Source: Legionellaceae bacterium UBA2794 (GTDB lineage: Bacteria > Pseudomonadota > Gammaproteobacteria > Legionellales > Legionellaceae). Taken from it: a stretch of DNA of 53,252 nt. This document shows positions 8,760 through 17,447 of this stretch, piece after piece (position 1 is the first letter of the stretch; each line of letters begins with the position of its first letter). Under the pieces are notes generated by a model. The model had not been told where the DNA came from. It did not search any database and saw nothing but the letters and a program-made list of their open reading frames with translations. Location: positions 59,862 through 113,113 of the forward strand of contig DEHS01000102.1 in NCBI GenBank assembly GCA_002352055.1, written 5' to 3'. A program made the position numbers and the translations under genes.

Positions 8760-10112
8760 ATGAAAACTAAGACACAATTTGTATGCAGCCAATGCGCTGC
8801 AACGTTTAAGCAATGGGCAGGTCAATGCACTCAATGCGGTGGTTGGAATTCAATTACCGAGGAAGGTGTGGTGCCAGAAAATCGCTCTAACCGCAGTGGC
8901 CAATGGGCTAATCAACGTTCGGTGATTACAGCCGTTGAAGATGTTGTTATGGATAAAGAAATTCGGATGGATTGTGGTTTATCCGAGTTAAACAGGGTAC
9001 TTGGAGGTGGCCTGGTTTATGGTTCGGTGGTATTGATTGGTGGTGATCCGGGAATTGGAAAATCCACATTGCTTTTGCAGACATTGGCCAATCTTTCCAT
9101 GCAGGAAACCGTTCTTTATGTTACCGGTGAAGAATCACTACAACAGGTTGCTATGCGCGCTCAGCGTTTAGGGTTGCCTTTAGCGGGCTTGCGTCTCTTG
9201 GCAGAGACCCAGGTGGAGTCTATTCTTGCTCATGCTCAAAAAGAAAAACCCCGAATCATTGTAGTGGATTCGGTGCAAACCATTTTTACCGAAACATTAA
9301 ATTCGGCACCCGGTGGGGTGAGTCAGGTTCGTGAGTCTGCTGCTCAATTAGTACGTTACGCCAAGATGACCCAAACTGCCGTATTTCTAGTCGGACACGT
9401 GACCAAAGAGGGTACTTTGGCAGGTCCGCGGGTGTTGGAGCATATGGTGGATAGTGTGTTGTATTTTGAAGGACAAAGTGACAGTCGGTTTCGAGTCATC
9501 AGAGCGATAAAAAATCGTTTTGGAGCCGTGAATGAATTGGGTGTATTTGCTATGACTGACAGGGGATTAAAAGAGGTTGCCAATCCTTCAGCCATATTTC
9601 TATCGCGTCAACCGGAACCTACGCCAGGCAGTGCCGTTATGGTGACCTGGGAGGGTTCCCGGCCGATGCTGGTTGAAGTTCAGGCATTGGTTGATGAAGC
9701 TCATGGGCAACAGGCCAAACGAGTAACCGCAGGGCTTGAACATAACCGGCTGGCTATCTTACTGGCCGTATTACATCGTCACGGTGGAATCGCAACCTAT
9801 GATCAGGATGTATTTATCAACGTAGTCGGTGGGGTAAAAGTGACAGAAACCGGAAGTGATCTTGCTTTGTTAGCTGCTGTAGTTTCAAGTTTGCGTAACC
9901 GTGTTTTTGATAGTGAAACGATTATTTTTGGTGAAATAGGGTTGGCGGGAGAAATTCGACCGGTACAAAGTGGCCAGGAGCGAATTAAAGAGGCGGTTAA
10001 GCATGGCTTTAAACGAGCTATAGTTCCATTTGGTAATGCACCCAAACAGACTAATGATTCTATGGTCATTGAGCCGGTTAAATATTTGCGTGACGTTTTG
10101 GATAAAATGTAA
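8760..10112 (+). CDS. radA: DNA repair protein RadA
   Basis: The 450-residue protein has full RadA architecture. An N-terminal four-Cys zinc finger (CSQCAATFKQWAGQCTQCGGW) is followed by a RecA-like ATPase with Walker A GGDPGIGKST, then the RadA motif KNRFG and a C-terminal Lon-like domain (GGVKVTETGSDLALLAAVVSS). RadA is a DnaB-like branch-migration helicase acting in homologous recombination and, in naturally competent bacteria, transformation. It is 9 bp upstream of the PhyH gene and probably shares its transcript. Confidence 0.96.
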   Translation: MKTKTQFVCSQCAATFKQWAGQCTQCGGWNSITEEGVVPENRSNRSGQWANQRSVITAVEDVVMDKEIRMDCGLSELNRVLGGGLVYGSVVLIGGDPGIGKSTLLLQTLANLSMQETVLYVTGEESLQQVAMRAQRLGLPLAGLRLLAETQVESILAHAQKEKPRIIVVDSVQTIFTETLNSAPGGVSQVRESAAQLVRYAKMTQTAVFLVGHVTKEGTLAGPRVLEHMVDSVLYFEGQSDSRFRVIRAIKNRFGAVNELGVFAMTDRGLKEVANPSAIFLSRQPEPTPGSAVMVTWEGSRPMLVEVQALVDEAHGQQAKRVTAGLEHNRLAILLAVLHRHGGIATYDQDVFINVVGGVKVTETGSDLALLAAVVSSLRNRVFDSETIIFGEIGLAGEIRPVQSGQERIKEAVKHGFKRAIVPFGNAPKQTNDSMVIEPVKYLRDVLDKM

Positions 10113-10121
10113 GGGTATAAA

Positions 10122-10937
10122 ATGAATCCAAACTTTCCTGATGAAGAAGACCTGATCACACAGTTTCAGCAAAATGGCGCCGTATGTCTCCGCCAATTTT
10201 TAACTTCAGAGGAAGTCGACCTTTTACGAACAGGTATCGAGTATAATCTGGCGGCATTGAGCAACCGGGCAAAAGTGGCCAGTAGACCGGATGATCCAGG
10301 TTATTTTGTTGAGGATTTTTGTACGTGGCAAGACAATCCCTATTATCAAAAAATAATTTTTGATGCAGGCTTGGGAGCTATGGCCGCCCGATTAATGCAA
10401 AGTCAAAGTGTTCGGTTATATCACGATCATTTATTGGTAAAAGAGCCAGGAACCAGGCAAATAACTCCCTGGCATCAGGATCAACCTTATTATAATATTA
10501 GTGGTCGACAAAACTGCAGTTTCTGGATACCTGTAGATTTGATTTCAAGAAATGCTACTTTGGAGTTTGTTGCGGGATCTCATCAAGGACCATGGTTGAT
10601 GCCCCGATCATTTATGGATAATCAAGCGAAATGGTTCCCTGACGGTGCTTTAGAGGAGTTACCTGATATAGAGCCCAATCGTGACAAATTTCCAATCATT
10701 GGTTGGGAAATGGAGCCTGGTGATGTGGTCTGTTTTCACATGCTTACTTTGCACATGGCAAGAGGAGTTGAGGGAAATAACCGTCGTCGGGTATTTTCTG
10801 TCCGTTATATGGGGGATGACATAAGGCATGCTCCCAGAGCCTGGTCCACTTCTCCGGAGTTTCCCGGCTTACAAACCGAGCTTGCTGCTGGAGCACCTAT
10901 GGATCATCCATTGTTCCCGTGCATCACAACAGTTTAA
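10122..10937 (+). CDS. Phytanoyl-CoA dioxygenase (PhyH) family protein
   Basis: The 271-residue protein has the Fe(II)/2-oxoglutarate facial triad: HxD in PWHQDQPYYNIS, and a distal His in MLTLHMARGVEGNNRRR, whose following Arg can bind 2-oxoglutarate. The downstream VFSVRYMGDD is typical of PhyH proteins. The enzyme should hydroxylate a small molecule in an oxygen-dependent reaction. Bacterial PhyH substrates are very diverse and nothing here identifies one. The gene starts 9 bp after radA. Confidence 0.87.
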   Translation: MNPNFPDEEDLITQFQQNGAVCLRQFLTSEEVDLLRTGIEYNLAALSNRAKVASRPDDPGYFVEDFCTWQDNPYYQKIIFDAGLGAMAARLMQSQSVRLYHDHLLVKEPGTRQITPWHQDQPYYNISGRQNCSFWIPVDLISRNATLEFVAGSHQGPWLMPRSFMDNQAKWFPDGALEELPDIEPNRDKFPIIGWEMEPGDVVCFHMLTLHMARGVEGNNRRRVFSVRYMGDDIRHAPRAWSTSPEFPGLQTELAAGAPMDHPLFPCITTV

Positions 10938-10971
10938 CAGGACTGGCATTTAAATAGAGGACAGACTTTGA

Positions 10972-10992
10972 TTAACACACACTGCGTGTTAA
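10972..10992. promoter_or_regulatory. 7-bp inverted repeat upstream of the ankyrin gene
   Basis: TTAACAC and GTGTTAA flank a 7-nt centre, 32 bp before the next start codon. It could be an operator or a weak hairpin after the PhyH gene. There is no T-run, so a terminator is less likely. Confidence 0.3.
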
Positions 10993-11023
10993 AATTAAGT
11001 CCCTCTTTACATGACTTGCTGAA

Positions 11024-12925
11024 ATGGTTGATATCAATCTTAACAATATCAGGTTAGGCTCACCATCTCGCACGGGTCATGAAGTCTATGTAAATGCTCA
11101 ATTTAGCGATCCTCAGTACCCTGAAAAAAAACGCCATGTTATCTTTAAGAAAAACAAACATGGATTAGAGGTATTTAGCCAACTTGAAGTTGCATTTAGC
11201 AATATGGCTCAACTTTTTTTTGATGAAGGCTCGACATCCAATCAACATTTAGTTGTAGATAATGAGAATAATATAATGGGGCTTATGGTGGAGCACATTT
11301 GTTATGTCATTAGTAAGAAAGAACAAACACCTGATTTTTTTAAATTAGCTGACCTATATGGGCATAACGTCAGTTTACTTACACACCATGCGAGTACACC
11401 CGAAGAAATTCCAATCTATTTTTTTAATCGATTACCACAGGGTTTTTTTACCAGGTTACAAAAAGCAAAAGATGACGGTTTGTTAACCATTAATTATGCT
11501 TCTCTAGCTAATGTTTTAGCCGGCAGTTACTTTCTCGAAGAAGATGACTTGCATAAAGCAAATTTTGGTTTTTATATAACAGATAAAAAGGGTCAGCCTG
11601 AAGTTGTTTTTTTTAAAATCGATCACGATTTAATGTTTGTCGATAGTATTATGTCTTTTTATAGCTGGCGACCCTATCACTTTTTCCATGGGGCTCATGC
11701 TTTCGATATTGCTGCTGTTGATTTACTCGGTCTTTCTCATTTAAAAGTTTCATCTAATTCGTACTGGCCGGGTAAAATAAGCCGTTTATCAAATCCCTGG
11801 GACAATAAAGAATTTCACGATCAGGGGGAAGTTAATGCTTTTGCATCGCTAAGCAATGGACGTGAGTTTAATGATGCCATCAAGCTCAGATTGTGCCGGT
11901 ATTTTTTAACCCCCGATGAAGTCATCAGTTCACGTCTGGATAAGTCAAAAAATCGAGTGCAGGTTGCCCTAATTAATCATTCTGTCATTGCTCGCAAAGC
12001 ACACCTGAAAGCAGTTTGGTTTTCACAACCTGAATTACGATCTTTTTTTAATGAATTGACTGAAGCTCAATTGAGTGGGCTAATTAATGAAATATTACAC
12101 AGTTACACTTGTGCTGATAAAGACATCATTTATCAGCAAATCGTTCACACGATACGTGATCTTCAAGACTATTGTACTTATAACAAATCAAAAGATACTC
12201 CATTGCATACGGCTATTAAATTAGGCGATTATCGCTATGAAGAATCGATGCAAATGTTTGGGCAGTTTGTGAATAGTAAAGATGGTTCTGGAAGAACCCC
12301 ATTGGATCTTGCTCTTGATTTATACGAGCAATCGCAGAATAAAAATCATGAAGATATTCGTAAAAATTTATGTTTTACGATGAAAAATCTATTACAGCAT
12401 GGAGCAATACAAAGTGAGCGCTTCAAAAATTTCAATAAGAACGCACGAGTGGAATGTTACCAATTTCCAACTCAATACATGACCCGAGTGGCCTCGGTGA
12501 AGGAAAGAGCAGAGCTATATGAGTTATTGCAAGACATTGGTGAAGATCACCGTTACTGCCTTAAATTTAAAAAAAATTTGGCCAAAGAATGCATCAGCCA
12601 ATATATTCGAATAAATCACGAGGACTCACCGCAATGGCGTGCTCAATTGTTGCAAATAAAAAATGATATTGATAGCAGCATTACATTCGGATCCGCGACT
12701 TCGGGTTTGAAATTTATTTGTCAATTACGCAGCAAATTATGGATAGTCCGGCAAATTAGAGGTCATTACGGGTGGACCACGACTCAAGCAAATATAAATG
12801 ATAGTTTAGATGTAGCCATGGATCGTATTAAACTACACGGGCGTCATTCGATTTCTTTTTTTGGGTACAAACAATCAGTAGACTATGACTTAGGCCTTAC
12901 CAACGCTATGACCTTTCAAAAATAG
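11024..12925 (+). CDS. Ankyrin protein with PI3/4-kinase-like core, candidate effector (633 aa)
   Basis: There is no signal peptide or membrane segment. The N-terminal half carries sequence like a phosphoinositide/protein-kinase-fold catalytic core: a possible ATP lysine in RHVIFKK, LGLMVEH-like hinge sequence (IMGLMVEHI), a catalytic-loop-like DDLHKANFG (about 174-182) and a metal-binding-like KIDHDLMF (Asp200, Asp202). About 200 residues later come one or two ankyrin repeats (TPLHTAIKLGD and GRTPLDLALDL). An ankyrin-plus-PI-kinase architecture is known for the L. pneumophila effector LegA5/AnkK, so this is probably a Dot/Icm substrate. The kinase assignment is my motif reading and could be wrong; the ankyrin part is clearer. 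The ribosome-binding site is poor. The gene is convergent with the permease. Confidence 0.6.
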   Translation: MVDINLNNIRLGSPSRTGHEVYVNAQFSDPQYPEKKRHVIFKKNKHGLEVFSQLEVAFSNMAQLFFDEGSTSNQHLVVDNENNIMGLMVEHICYVISKKEQTPDFFKLADLYGHNVSLLTHHASTPEEIPIYFFNRLPQGFFTRLQKAKDDGLLTINYASLANVLAGSYFLEEDDLHKANFGFYITDKKGQPEVVFFKIDHDLMFVDSIMSFYSWRPYHFFHGAHAFDIAAVDLLGLSHLKVSSNSYWPGKISRLSNPWDNKEFHDQGEVNAFASLSNGREFNDAIKLRLCRYFLTPDEVISSRLDKSKNRVQVALINHSVIARKAHLKAVWFSQPELRSFFNELTEAQLSGLINEILHSYTCADKDIIYQQIVHTIRDLQDYCTYNKSKDTPLHTAIKLGDYRYEESMQMFGQFVNSKDGSGRTPLDLALDLYEQSQNKNHEDIRKNLCFTMKNLLQHGAIQSERFKNFNKNARVECYQFPTQYMTRVASVKERAELYELLQDIGEDHRYCLKFKKNLAKECISQYIRINHEDSPQWRAQLLQIKNDIDSSITFGSATSGLKFICQLRSKLWIVRQIRGHYGWTTTQANINDSLDVAMDRIKLHGRHSISFFGYKQSVDYDLGLTNAMTFQK

Positions 12926-12956
12926 AATTTTACAACAAGTAAATTAAAAATTAGTG

Positions 12957-14246
12957 TTATATCAAACAATAAATAATGGCTGAAATGGATATAAAGCCCA
13001 TAATCATAACAAATAGATTACTTTTTTGTTTGCCGTATTTTTTCATGGCGGGCACCTTTAATATCGCATACATGGGCATTATAAAAAGAATCAGAGCAAT
13101 TATAGGTCCACCCAGCGTTTCTATCATTTTTAAAATATTGGGATTGAATGTGGCGACTGCCCAACAAGTGACAATCATAAATAACTCAACAATTCGTCGT
13201 AACTGATTTTTATTTAACGTGTTAAATGATGAAAATGAATTTCCAATTATACAGCTTAACCCTTCACTTGCTCCTAGATAATGTCCAAGGAATGATTTGG
13301 ATATGGCAATAAAAGCAATAAAAGGAGCAAGGTAGGCAATGAGGGGCGTTTTAAAATGGTTGGCTAAATAGGATAATATGGAAATGTTCTGTTGTTTGGC
13401 TAGCAGGAGATCTTGGGGTGATAGGCTAAATACACAGCTAAAAACAAAAAACATAACTGAGAATACCATCATGAGATGGCTGTATTTCATAATCGCTATA
13501 CATTTCTTATCCGCCGCAACGCCATGAATATTTTTCTGACTTACTGCAAAGGAAGAAATGATAGGTGAATGATTAAAGGAAAAAACCATGACCGGGACAA
13601 TCAACCATAGAGTCATTAACAACCCTTGGCCCCCATTGGCTTGCAATGAATTAGAGGTTTGCAAAATGCTGTTATTCCAGTAAGGCACGAGATACAAGGA
13701 TAGAAAAAGCAAAATGCTGGCAAAGGGATATACTAACAATGACATTGATTTGACTATATTTTCCGAGCCAAATCTCACAACCCTCATCAGACAAAAAATA
13801 AGAATAAATGCCAAGAGAGCCCGAGGTGGTGCGTTTATTCCCAGTTGGTGAGTCAAAAAACTCTCGGTGGTATTGGTAATGGCTACACCATACATGAGCA
13901 GGATTGGGTATATGGCAAAAAAATAGAGTATGGTAAGCATGGTTCCCGCTGTGGCGCCAAAATGTTGTTTTACTACATCGGTAATATCATTATCAGGTGA
14001 GGATCCTGATAGCACAAAGCGACATAATGCCCTATGAGAATAGAAAGTCATGGGAAAAGCAAGAAGGGTCATTATAATTAAAGGGATTATTCCATTAAGT
14101 CCTGCGTTAATTGGTAAAAATAATACCCCTGCACCAATAGCGGTACCATAGAGACTAAGCATCCAGACGGTGTCTTGATTACTCCAGCTCCTGATGTCTT
14201 TAGTCGGCGCATTCAGTATTGCGTATTCTTTAATCGATTCGGGCAA
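12957..14246 (-). CDS. HAAAP-family amino-acid permease (SdaC/TdcC-like)
   Basis: The 429-residue integral membrane protein has about 11 hydrophobic segments. The N-terminal segment (WMLSLYGTAIGAGVLFLPINAG) is the characteristic first helix of hydroxy/aromatic amino-acid permeases. YSHRALCRFVLSG and the later KSFLGHYLGASEGL are further family features. It is expected to import serine, threonine or an aromatic amino acid by proton symport; the exact substrate cannot be read. Translation begins at a TTG, with AAGGA about 9 nt upstream. Confidence 0.85.
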   Translation of the reverse strand: MPESIKEYAILNAPTKDIRSWSNQDTVWMLSLYGTAIGAGVLFLPINAGLNGIIPLIIMTLLAFPMTFYSHRALCRFVLSGSSPDNDITDVVKQHFGATAGTMLTILYFFAIYPILLMYGVAITNTTESFLTHQLGINAPPRALLAFILIFCLMRVVRFGSENIVKSMSLLVYPFASILLFLSLYLVPYWNNSILQTSNSLQANGGQGLLMTLWLIVPVMVFSFNHSPIISSFAVSQKNIHGVAADKKCIAIMKYSHLMMVFSVMFFVFSCVFSLSPQDLLLAKQQNISILSYLANHFKTPLIAYLAPFIAFIAISKSFLGHYLGASEGLSCIIGNSFSSFNTLNKNQLRRIVELFMIVTCWAVATFNPNILKMIETLGGPIIALILFIMPMYAILKVPAMKKYGKQKSNLFVMIMGFISISAIIYCLI

Positions 14247-14334
14247 AAAAATTATCCTTACTGAGATATATTTTGCAGAGTTTCACCTCTTCTTTGAACA
14301 AGATTAACACTATCAATGTAAAGATTCAACAAAG

Positions 14335-14603
14335 CTAATTAGTATTTAATTGACAATTCATCAAATGATTTTCAACCTGTCGTGACTCATTCACGGATTC
14401 TGATGTATTCTTATCTTTCTTCTTAGAGGCCTTATTAGGGATGTAAACAGGGAAAAGGCCTATATTTTCAACCTTTCTATTGCAGTATTTTTGGAGGCAG
14501 AATCAACGCAAATCTTGTTGCTTACTAAAGGAGACTCTTCAGGATCTTTTATTATACGTGCCTCCAGTGCCTGATATATTGCATTTTTGGTTCTTTCATC
14601 ACA
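14335..14603 (-). pseudogene. Frameshifted and 5'-truncated coding remnant
   Basis: The minus strand reads as two coding-like stretches in different frames. The first has no start codon and gives a peptide beginning CDERTKNAIYQALEARIIKD and ending at IERLK, with a stop at 14460-14462. The second gives NIGLFPVYIPNKASKKKDKN and continues to a stop at 14335. Together they look like the C-terminal part of one decayed gene with a single frameshift near 14465. I do not recognise the family. Part of the roughly 480-bp gap between the permease and the next gene is thereby explained. Confidence 0.45.
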
Positions 14604-14743
14604 CTAATTGTAACAGCTTAGGTCCACACAACGTAAAGACCTAATGAGTGTCTATTGGTTCGTTTGTATGCAATTAGCGCAGTGGTTGGCGTAATCAATT
14701 TAAATCGGATACTATAAATTATGTTGAATTGATAGAGCCATTT

Positions 14744-15265
14744 ATGACTTTTTATGACAATTATTTAACATTCTTAATTAACGTATATATAAAAACCGAA
14801 CTTAAATTTGTGGATTATATTAGTTTAAAAGCAGCAATTCGTGATTTACGAGACCCTTTAAGTTTACAAAATGTAAAAACAGTATTGGATAATCTTCAGC
14901 AAATCAATAAGATACTTGACTGTATAGCAAAAAAGGACTTACCAGAAGAAGAACAAATCATTAATAACTTGATCGATGAATTAAAAATTATATCAGGTAA
15001 TGAAGAAATTACTGAGGCAGATATGAGGGCGTGGCTCAAGATTAATTATAATGTTGCCCGTTTATTAATTCAGGCAGTCAATGGCGAAAATTGGCTTGAG
15101 CATGAGCTCGATGTTCATCGTGAGAGTTATGAAATAAATCGGGATCAATTAAATTCAAATATTAATCGTTTTCAGTTTGCATCAAGAAATACTGACCGTT
15201 CATTAGGCCAACAGGATGATGAAGCTAACGAGTCATTAAATCAAAGCCCCAATATGTATTTTTGA
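14744..15265 (+). CDS. Hypothetical protein, helical, 173 aa
   Basis: I do not recognise this protein. It is hydrophilic and predicted largely helical (DLRDPLSLQNVKTVLDNLQQ, EEEQIINNLIDELKII), with a polar, acidic C-terminal tail (QQDDEANESLNQSPNMYF). It has no signal peptide or membrane span. A TTG at 14729 is in frame, but the ATG at 14744 is the more likely start; no good Shine-Dalgarno sequence precedes either. The soluble helical body with an acidic tail would be compatible with a small Dot/Icm substrate, which is only a guess. It ends 6 bp before the convergent 55-aa peptide gene. Confidence 0.5.
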   Translation: MTFYDNYLTFLINVYIKTELKFVDYISLKAAIRDLRDPLSLQNVKTVLDNLQQINKILDCIAKKDLPEEEQIINNLIDELKIISGNEEITEADMRAWLKINYNVARLLIQAVNGENWLEHELDVHRESYEINRDQLNSNINRFQFASRNTDRSLGQQDDEANESLNQSPNMYF

Positions 15266-15271
15266 ATTGGT

Positions 15272-15439
15272 TCACCTACCAAAAGGCCCTCTGTTAGGCT
15301 TAGGCGCTAATGGTATGTCTTCGTTATTCCGATTTCGTGGTGGATTTCTATTTGATGTGGGTGAACCTCCTGAAACGGTACTTAAGTCAGTATTCTTGAC
15401 TTTGTCTTTATTCTTCTTTGCTTTAGTTTGTTTCGCCAT
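15272..15439 (-). CDS. 55-aa basic proline-rich peptide with double-glycine-type motif
   Basis: This short minus-strand ORF (ATG at 15437-15439, TGA at 15272-15274) has GGAG 6 nt before the ATG. The first 17 residues are lysine-rich. Residues 18-25 read DLSTVSGG, resembling the EL-x2-V/I-x-GG end of double-glycine leaders of bacteriocins and microcins. Residues 26-55 form a Pro/Arg/Asn-rich segment (NPPRNRNNEDIPLAPKPNR, then GPFGR), compositionally like proline-rich antimicrobial peptides. No cognate C39-peptidase ABC transporter lies in the window, and the lysine-rich leader is atypical, so function is inferred only from sequence style. A plus-strand ORF over the same bases looks like a shadow. 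Confidence 0.55.
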   Translation of the reverse strand: MAKQTKAKKNKDKVKNTDLSTVSGGSPTSNRNPPRNRNNEDIPLAPKPNRGPFGR

Positions 15440-15480
15440 GAGATACTCCGCTATTTTTCAGGAATCAATAATTGCGCTTT

Positions 15481-15573
15481 AGAGTAATCATACTCTCAAG
15501 GTCGTAGTCATATCGAATTCAATTATACTATAATGAGTATAGTTATAGTTTTGAGTATTGTCAGATTACTCAA
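15481..15573. promoter_or_regulatory. Palindrome-rich divergent promoter region between two peptide genes
   Basis: Three inverted repeats are clustered: AGAGTA-4-TACTCT (15481-15496), ACTATA-5-TATAGT (15527-15543) and TTGAGTA-9-TACTCAA (15551-15573). The first and third share the GAGTA/TACTC core. ATTATACTATAAT (15522-15534) places a TATAAT-like -10 on both strands at almost the same spot. The arrangement suggests overlapping divergent promoters under one regulator that binds GAGTA half-sites. The -35 matches are weak, so the promoters are tentative. Confidence 0.45.
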
Positions 15574-15614
15574 ATACTAGCCCGGTTGAACATAATTTTG
15601 GATTAGTCATAAAT

Positions 15615-15740
15615 ATGAATAATGATACACCCCAAAAACCGCCTTTTGAGGAGCCAGATTTACCAGACACTCCTAAACCTGAGCCCGTTCAAATACCGGA
15701 GAATGAAGGTGAGCCGATAGATAACCCCGATTCCATATAG
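15615..15740 (+). CDS. 41-aa acidic proline-rich peptide
   Basis: From the ATG at 15615 the product is short, acidic and proline-rich (KPPFEEPDLPDTPKPEPVQI, then PENEGEPIDNPDSI). It has no hydrophobic segment. The frame is open further upstream to a TTG at 15558, but that start lies inside the palindrome. No good ribosome-binding site precedes 15615, so expression is uncertain. It is divergent from the basic proline-rich peptide and carries opposite charge. A binding partner or immunity role is speculation. Confidence 0.35.
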   Translation: MNNDTPQKPPFEEPDLPDTPKPEPVQIPENEGEPIDNPDSI

Positions 15741-15785
15741 CTTTGGAATCAGGAATATATTGCTATTTAGTAGTAAGGAATGGTA

Positions 15786-16493
15786 ATGAATCTTGGAATT
15801 TTACAATGTGATTCGATTAGAGAAGAACTTGTTGCGCAATATGGTCAGTATCCTGCCATGATTGCTGCTTTATTGCATACTTCCGATCCGTCAATAGAAT
15901 TTGTTGTATTTAATGTAAAGCAAGGTGAATTACCCAATCATGTGGATGCTGCAGACGCTTATATAATTACTGGAAGTAGGGATGGGGTAAATGATGGCCA
16001 TAACTGGATTGAGCAATTAGAACAGTTTGTTCGTGACTTATACCATGCTCGAAAAAAAGTGATTGGGATATGCTTCGGTCACCAGATTATTGCAAAAGCA
16101 ATGGGTGGGCAAGTGATAAAATCTCCCAAGGGTTGGGGTTTGGGGATGTCGCAGAATACTCTTTTAGTCGATAAATCGTGGATGAATCCCAAGCAGAGTG
16201 AATTAAACTTATTAGTAAGTCATCAAGACCAGGTGGTTGAGTTACCCGAGGGAGCTGAGGTTCTGGCAGGCAGTGAGTTTTGTCCCTATTATATGTTGCA
16301 ACTGGATTCTTTTTTGACTATTCAGGGGCATCCGGAGTTTACGAAGGATTATGCCAAAGCATTAATTATTACTCGTGAAGATCATGTTTCAAAAATTCAT
16401 TTCACAAAAGCGATTGATTCCTTATCTCTTAATGTTCATGATGCATTAATTGCACAATGGATAGTTGCATTTTTAAGTCATCAGGAATCCTGA
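15786..16493 (+). CDS. Class I glutamine amidotransferase (GMP synthase-like)
   Basis: The 235-residue protein is a stand-alone class I GATase domain. The nucleophile Cys is in IGICFGHQIIAKAMGG, and the His-Glu pair is in TIQGHPEF. ITGSRDGVND resembles the oxyanion region. Such solo proteins resemble the amidotransferase half of GMP synthase and include gamma-glutamyl hydrolases of polyamine or amine catabolism; substrate is unknown. An ATG at 15780 is in frame, but AAGGA immediately abuts it, so the ATG at 15786, spaced 7 nt, is preferred. It is convergent with dedA. Confidence 0.82.
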   Translation: MNLGILQCDSIREELVAQYGQYPAMIAALLHTSDPSIEFVVFNVKQGELPNHVDAADAYIITGSRDGVNDGHNWIEQLEQFVRDLYHARKKVIGICFGHQIIAKAMGGQVIKSPKGWGLGMSQNTLLVDKSWMNPKQSELNLLVSHQDQVVELPEGAEVLAGSEFCPYYMLQLDSFLTIQGHPEFTKDYAKALIITREDHVSKIHFTKAIDSLSLNVHDALIAQWIVAFLSHQES

Positions 16494-16510
16494 TTTTGAT
16501 GGGTTAATTA

Positions 16511-17179
16511 TTAATCAATTTCCCGTTTGCTATTATAAAGTCGTATTTTCCCAACAATTAAAGCAATAAGCGCTGGAGTAATGGAAATTAAAATGATGCC
16601 ATAAATTACCAGATTAAAATTATCTTTTACAATAGGTAATGATCCAAGAAAATACCCAAGGCCCAAGAGACTACCAATCCACAGTACTGCACTGAGAATA
16701 TTATACAGAGTAAAATAAACAGGCTCCATTTTTGCTACTCCGGCAATAAAAGGCGCAAAAGTTCGAATAATAGGTAAAAATCGGGCAAATATAATGGTTT
16801 TACCCCCATATCGCTCATAAAAGAGATGCGTTTCAGCCAGGTGTTTTTTATTAAACATCCATGATCTTTTTGCCGTATAAATTCGTGATCCCACTGCTTT
16901 GCCGATTAAAAAATTGACCTGATTCCCAATACATGATGCAAAAAAAAGCAGAAGAAATAATATAAAAATATTGAGGGGGTGTCCTGGTTGCGCGGCAATA
17001 GTGCCCGCAGCAAAAAGCAAGGAATCTCCTGGTAGAAAAGGGGTAACAATTAGCCCTGTTTCACAAAATATTATTAAAAATAAAGCCAAATAAGTCCAAA
17101 ATCCATAGTTAGAAACAAAGCTGTTTAAGTAACTATCGATGTGTAAAATGTAATCAAGTAATGAACTCAAATCAATCAT
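16511..17179 (-). CDS. DedA family membrane protein
   Basis: The 222-residue protein has the DedA/SNARE-associated domain: ETGLIVTPFLPGDSLLFAAG near the N-terminus, then FYERYGGKTIIFARFLPIIRTFAPFIAGVA, containing the conserved F-x-R-x-x-P-x-x-R motif and Gly-rich reentrant region. Several hydrophobic helices follow. DedA proteins act at the inner membrane; some recycle undecaprenyl phosphate or phospholipids and others support pH and antibiotic tolerance. Which paralogue type this is cannot be told. Confidence 0.92.
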   Translation of the reverse strand: MIDLSSLLDYILHIDSYLNSFVSNYGFWTYLALFLIIFCETGLIVTPFLPGDSLLFAAGTIAAQPGHPLNIFILFLLLFFASCIGNQVNFLIGKAVGSRIYTAKRSWMFNKKHLAETHLFYERYGGKTIIFARFLPIIRTFAPFIAGVAKMEPVYFTLYNILSAVLWIGSLLGLGYFLGSLPIVKDNFNLVIYGIILISITPALIALIVGKIRLYNSKREID

Positions 17180-17447
17180 ATTGGTTAATAGAGGGCTTTA
17201 TTAGAATGGAAAGAGATATGATTATTATCCATTAACCTGGGTTTTAAGCAAATAAATTCAATTAAATAGCTATTAATTACATAAACTGGAGCTATAATTG
17301 TACAAATATTATAAATTAAAGTCTTATTAGCATTTAGAACGCGTTGAATATTCAGAGGGATAACTGAGTCAACTCATGGAGCGCACTCACTTCGTTAGAG
17401 ATAACGTGGAGGGGTAAGTATTCTGGATGACCCTAAGAGGAATATTT

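Noticed and set aside
15267..15482. 71-codon plus-strand ORF opposite the basic peptide gene
   Set aside because: It has no ribosome-binding site, and its sequence is the shadow of the minus-strand ORF, which has GGAG at the right distance and coherent composition.
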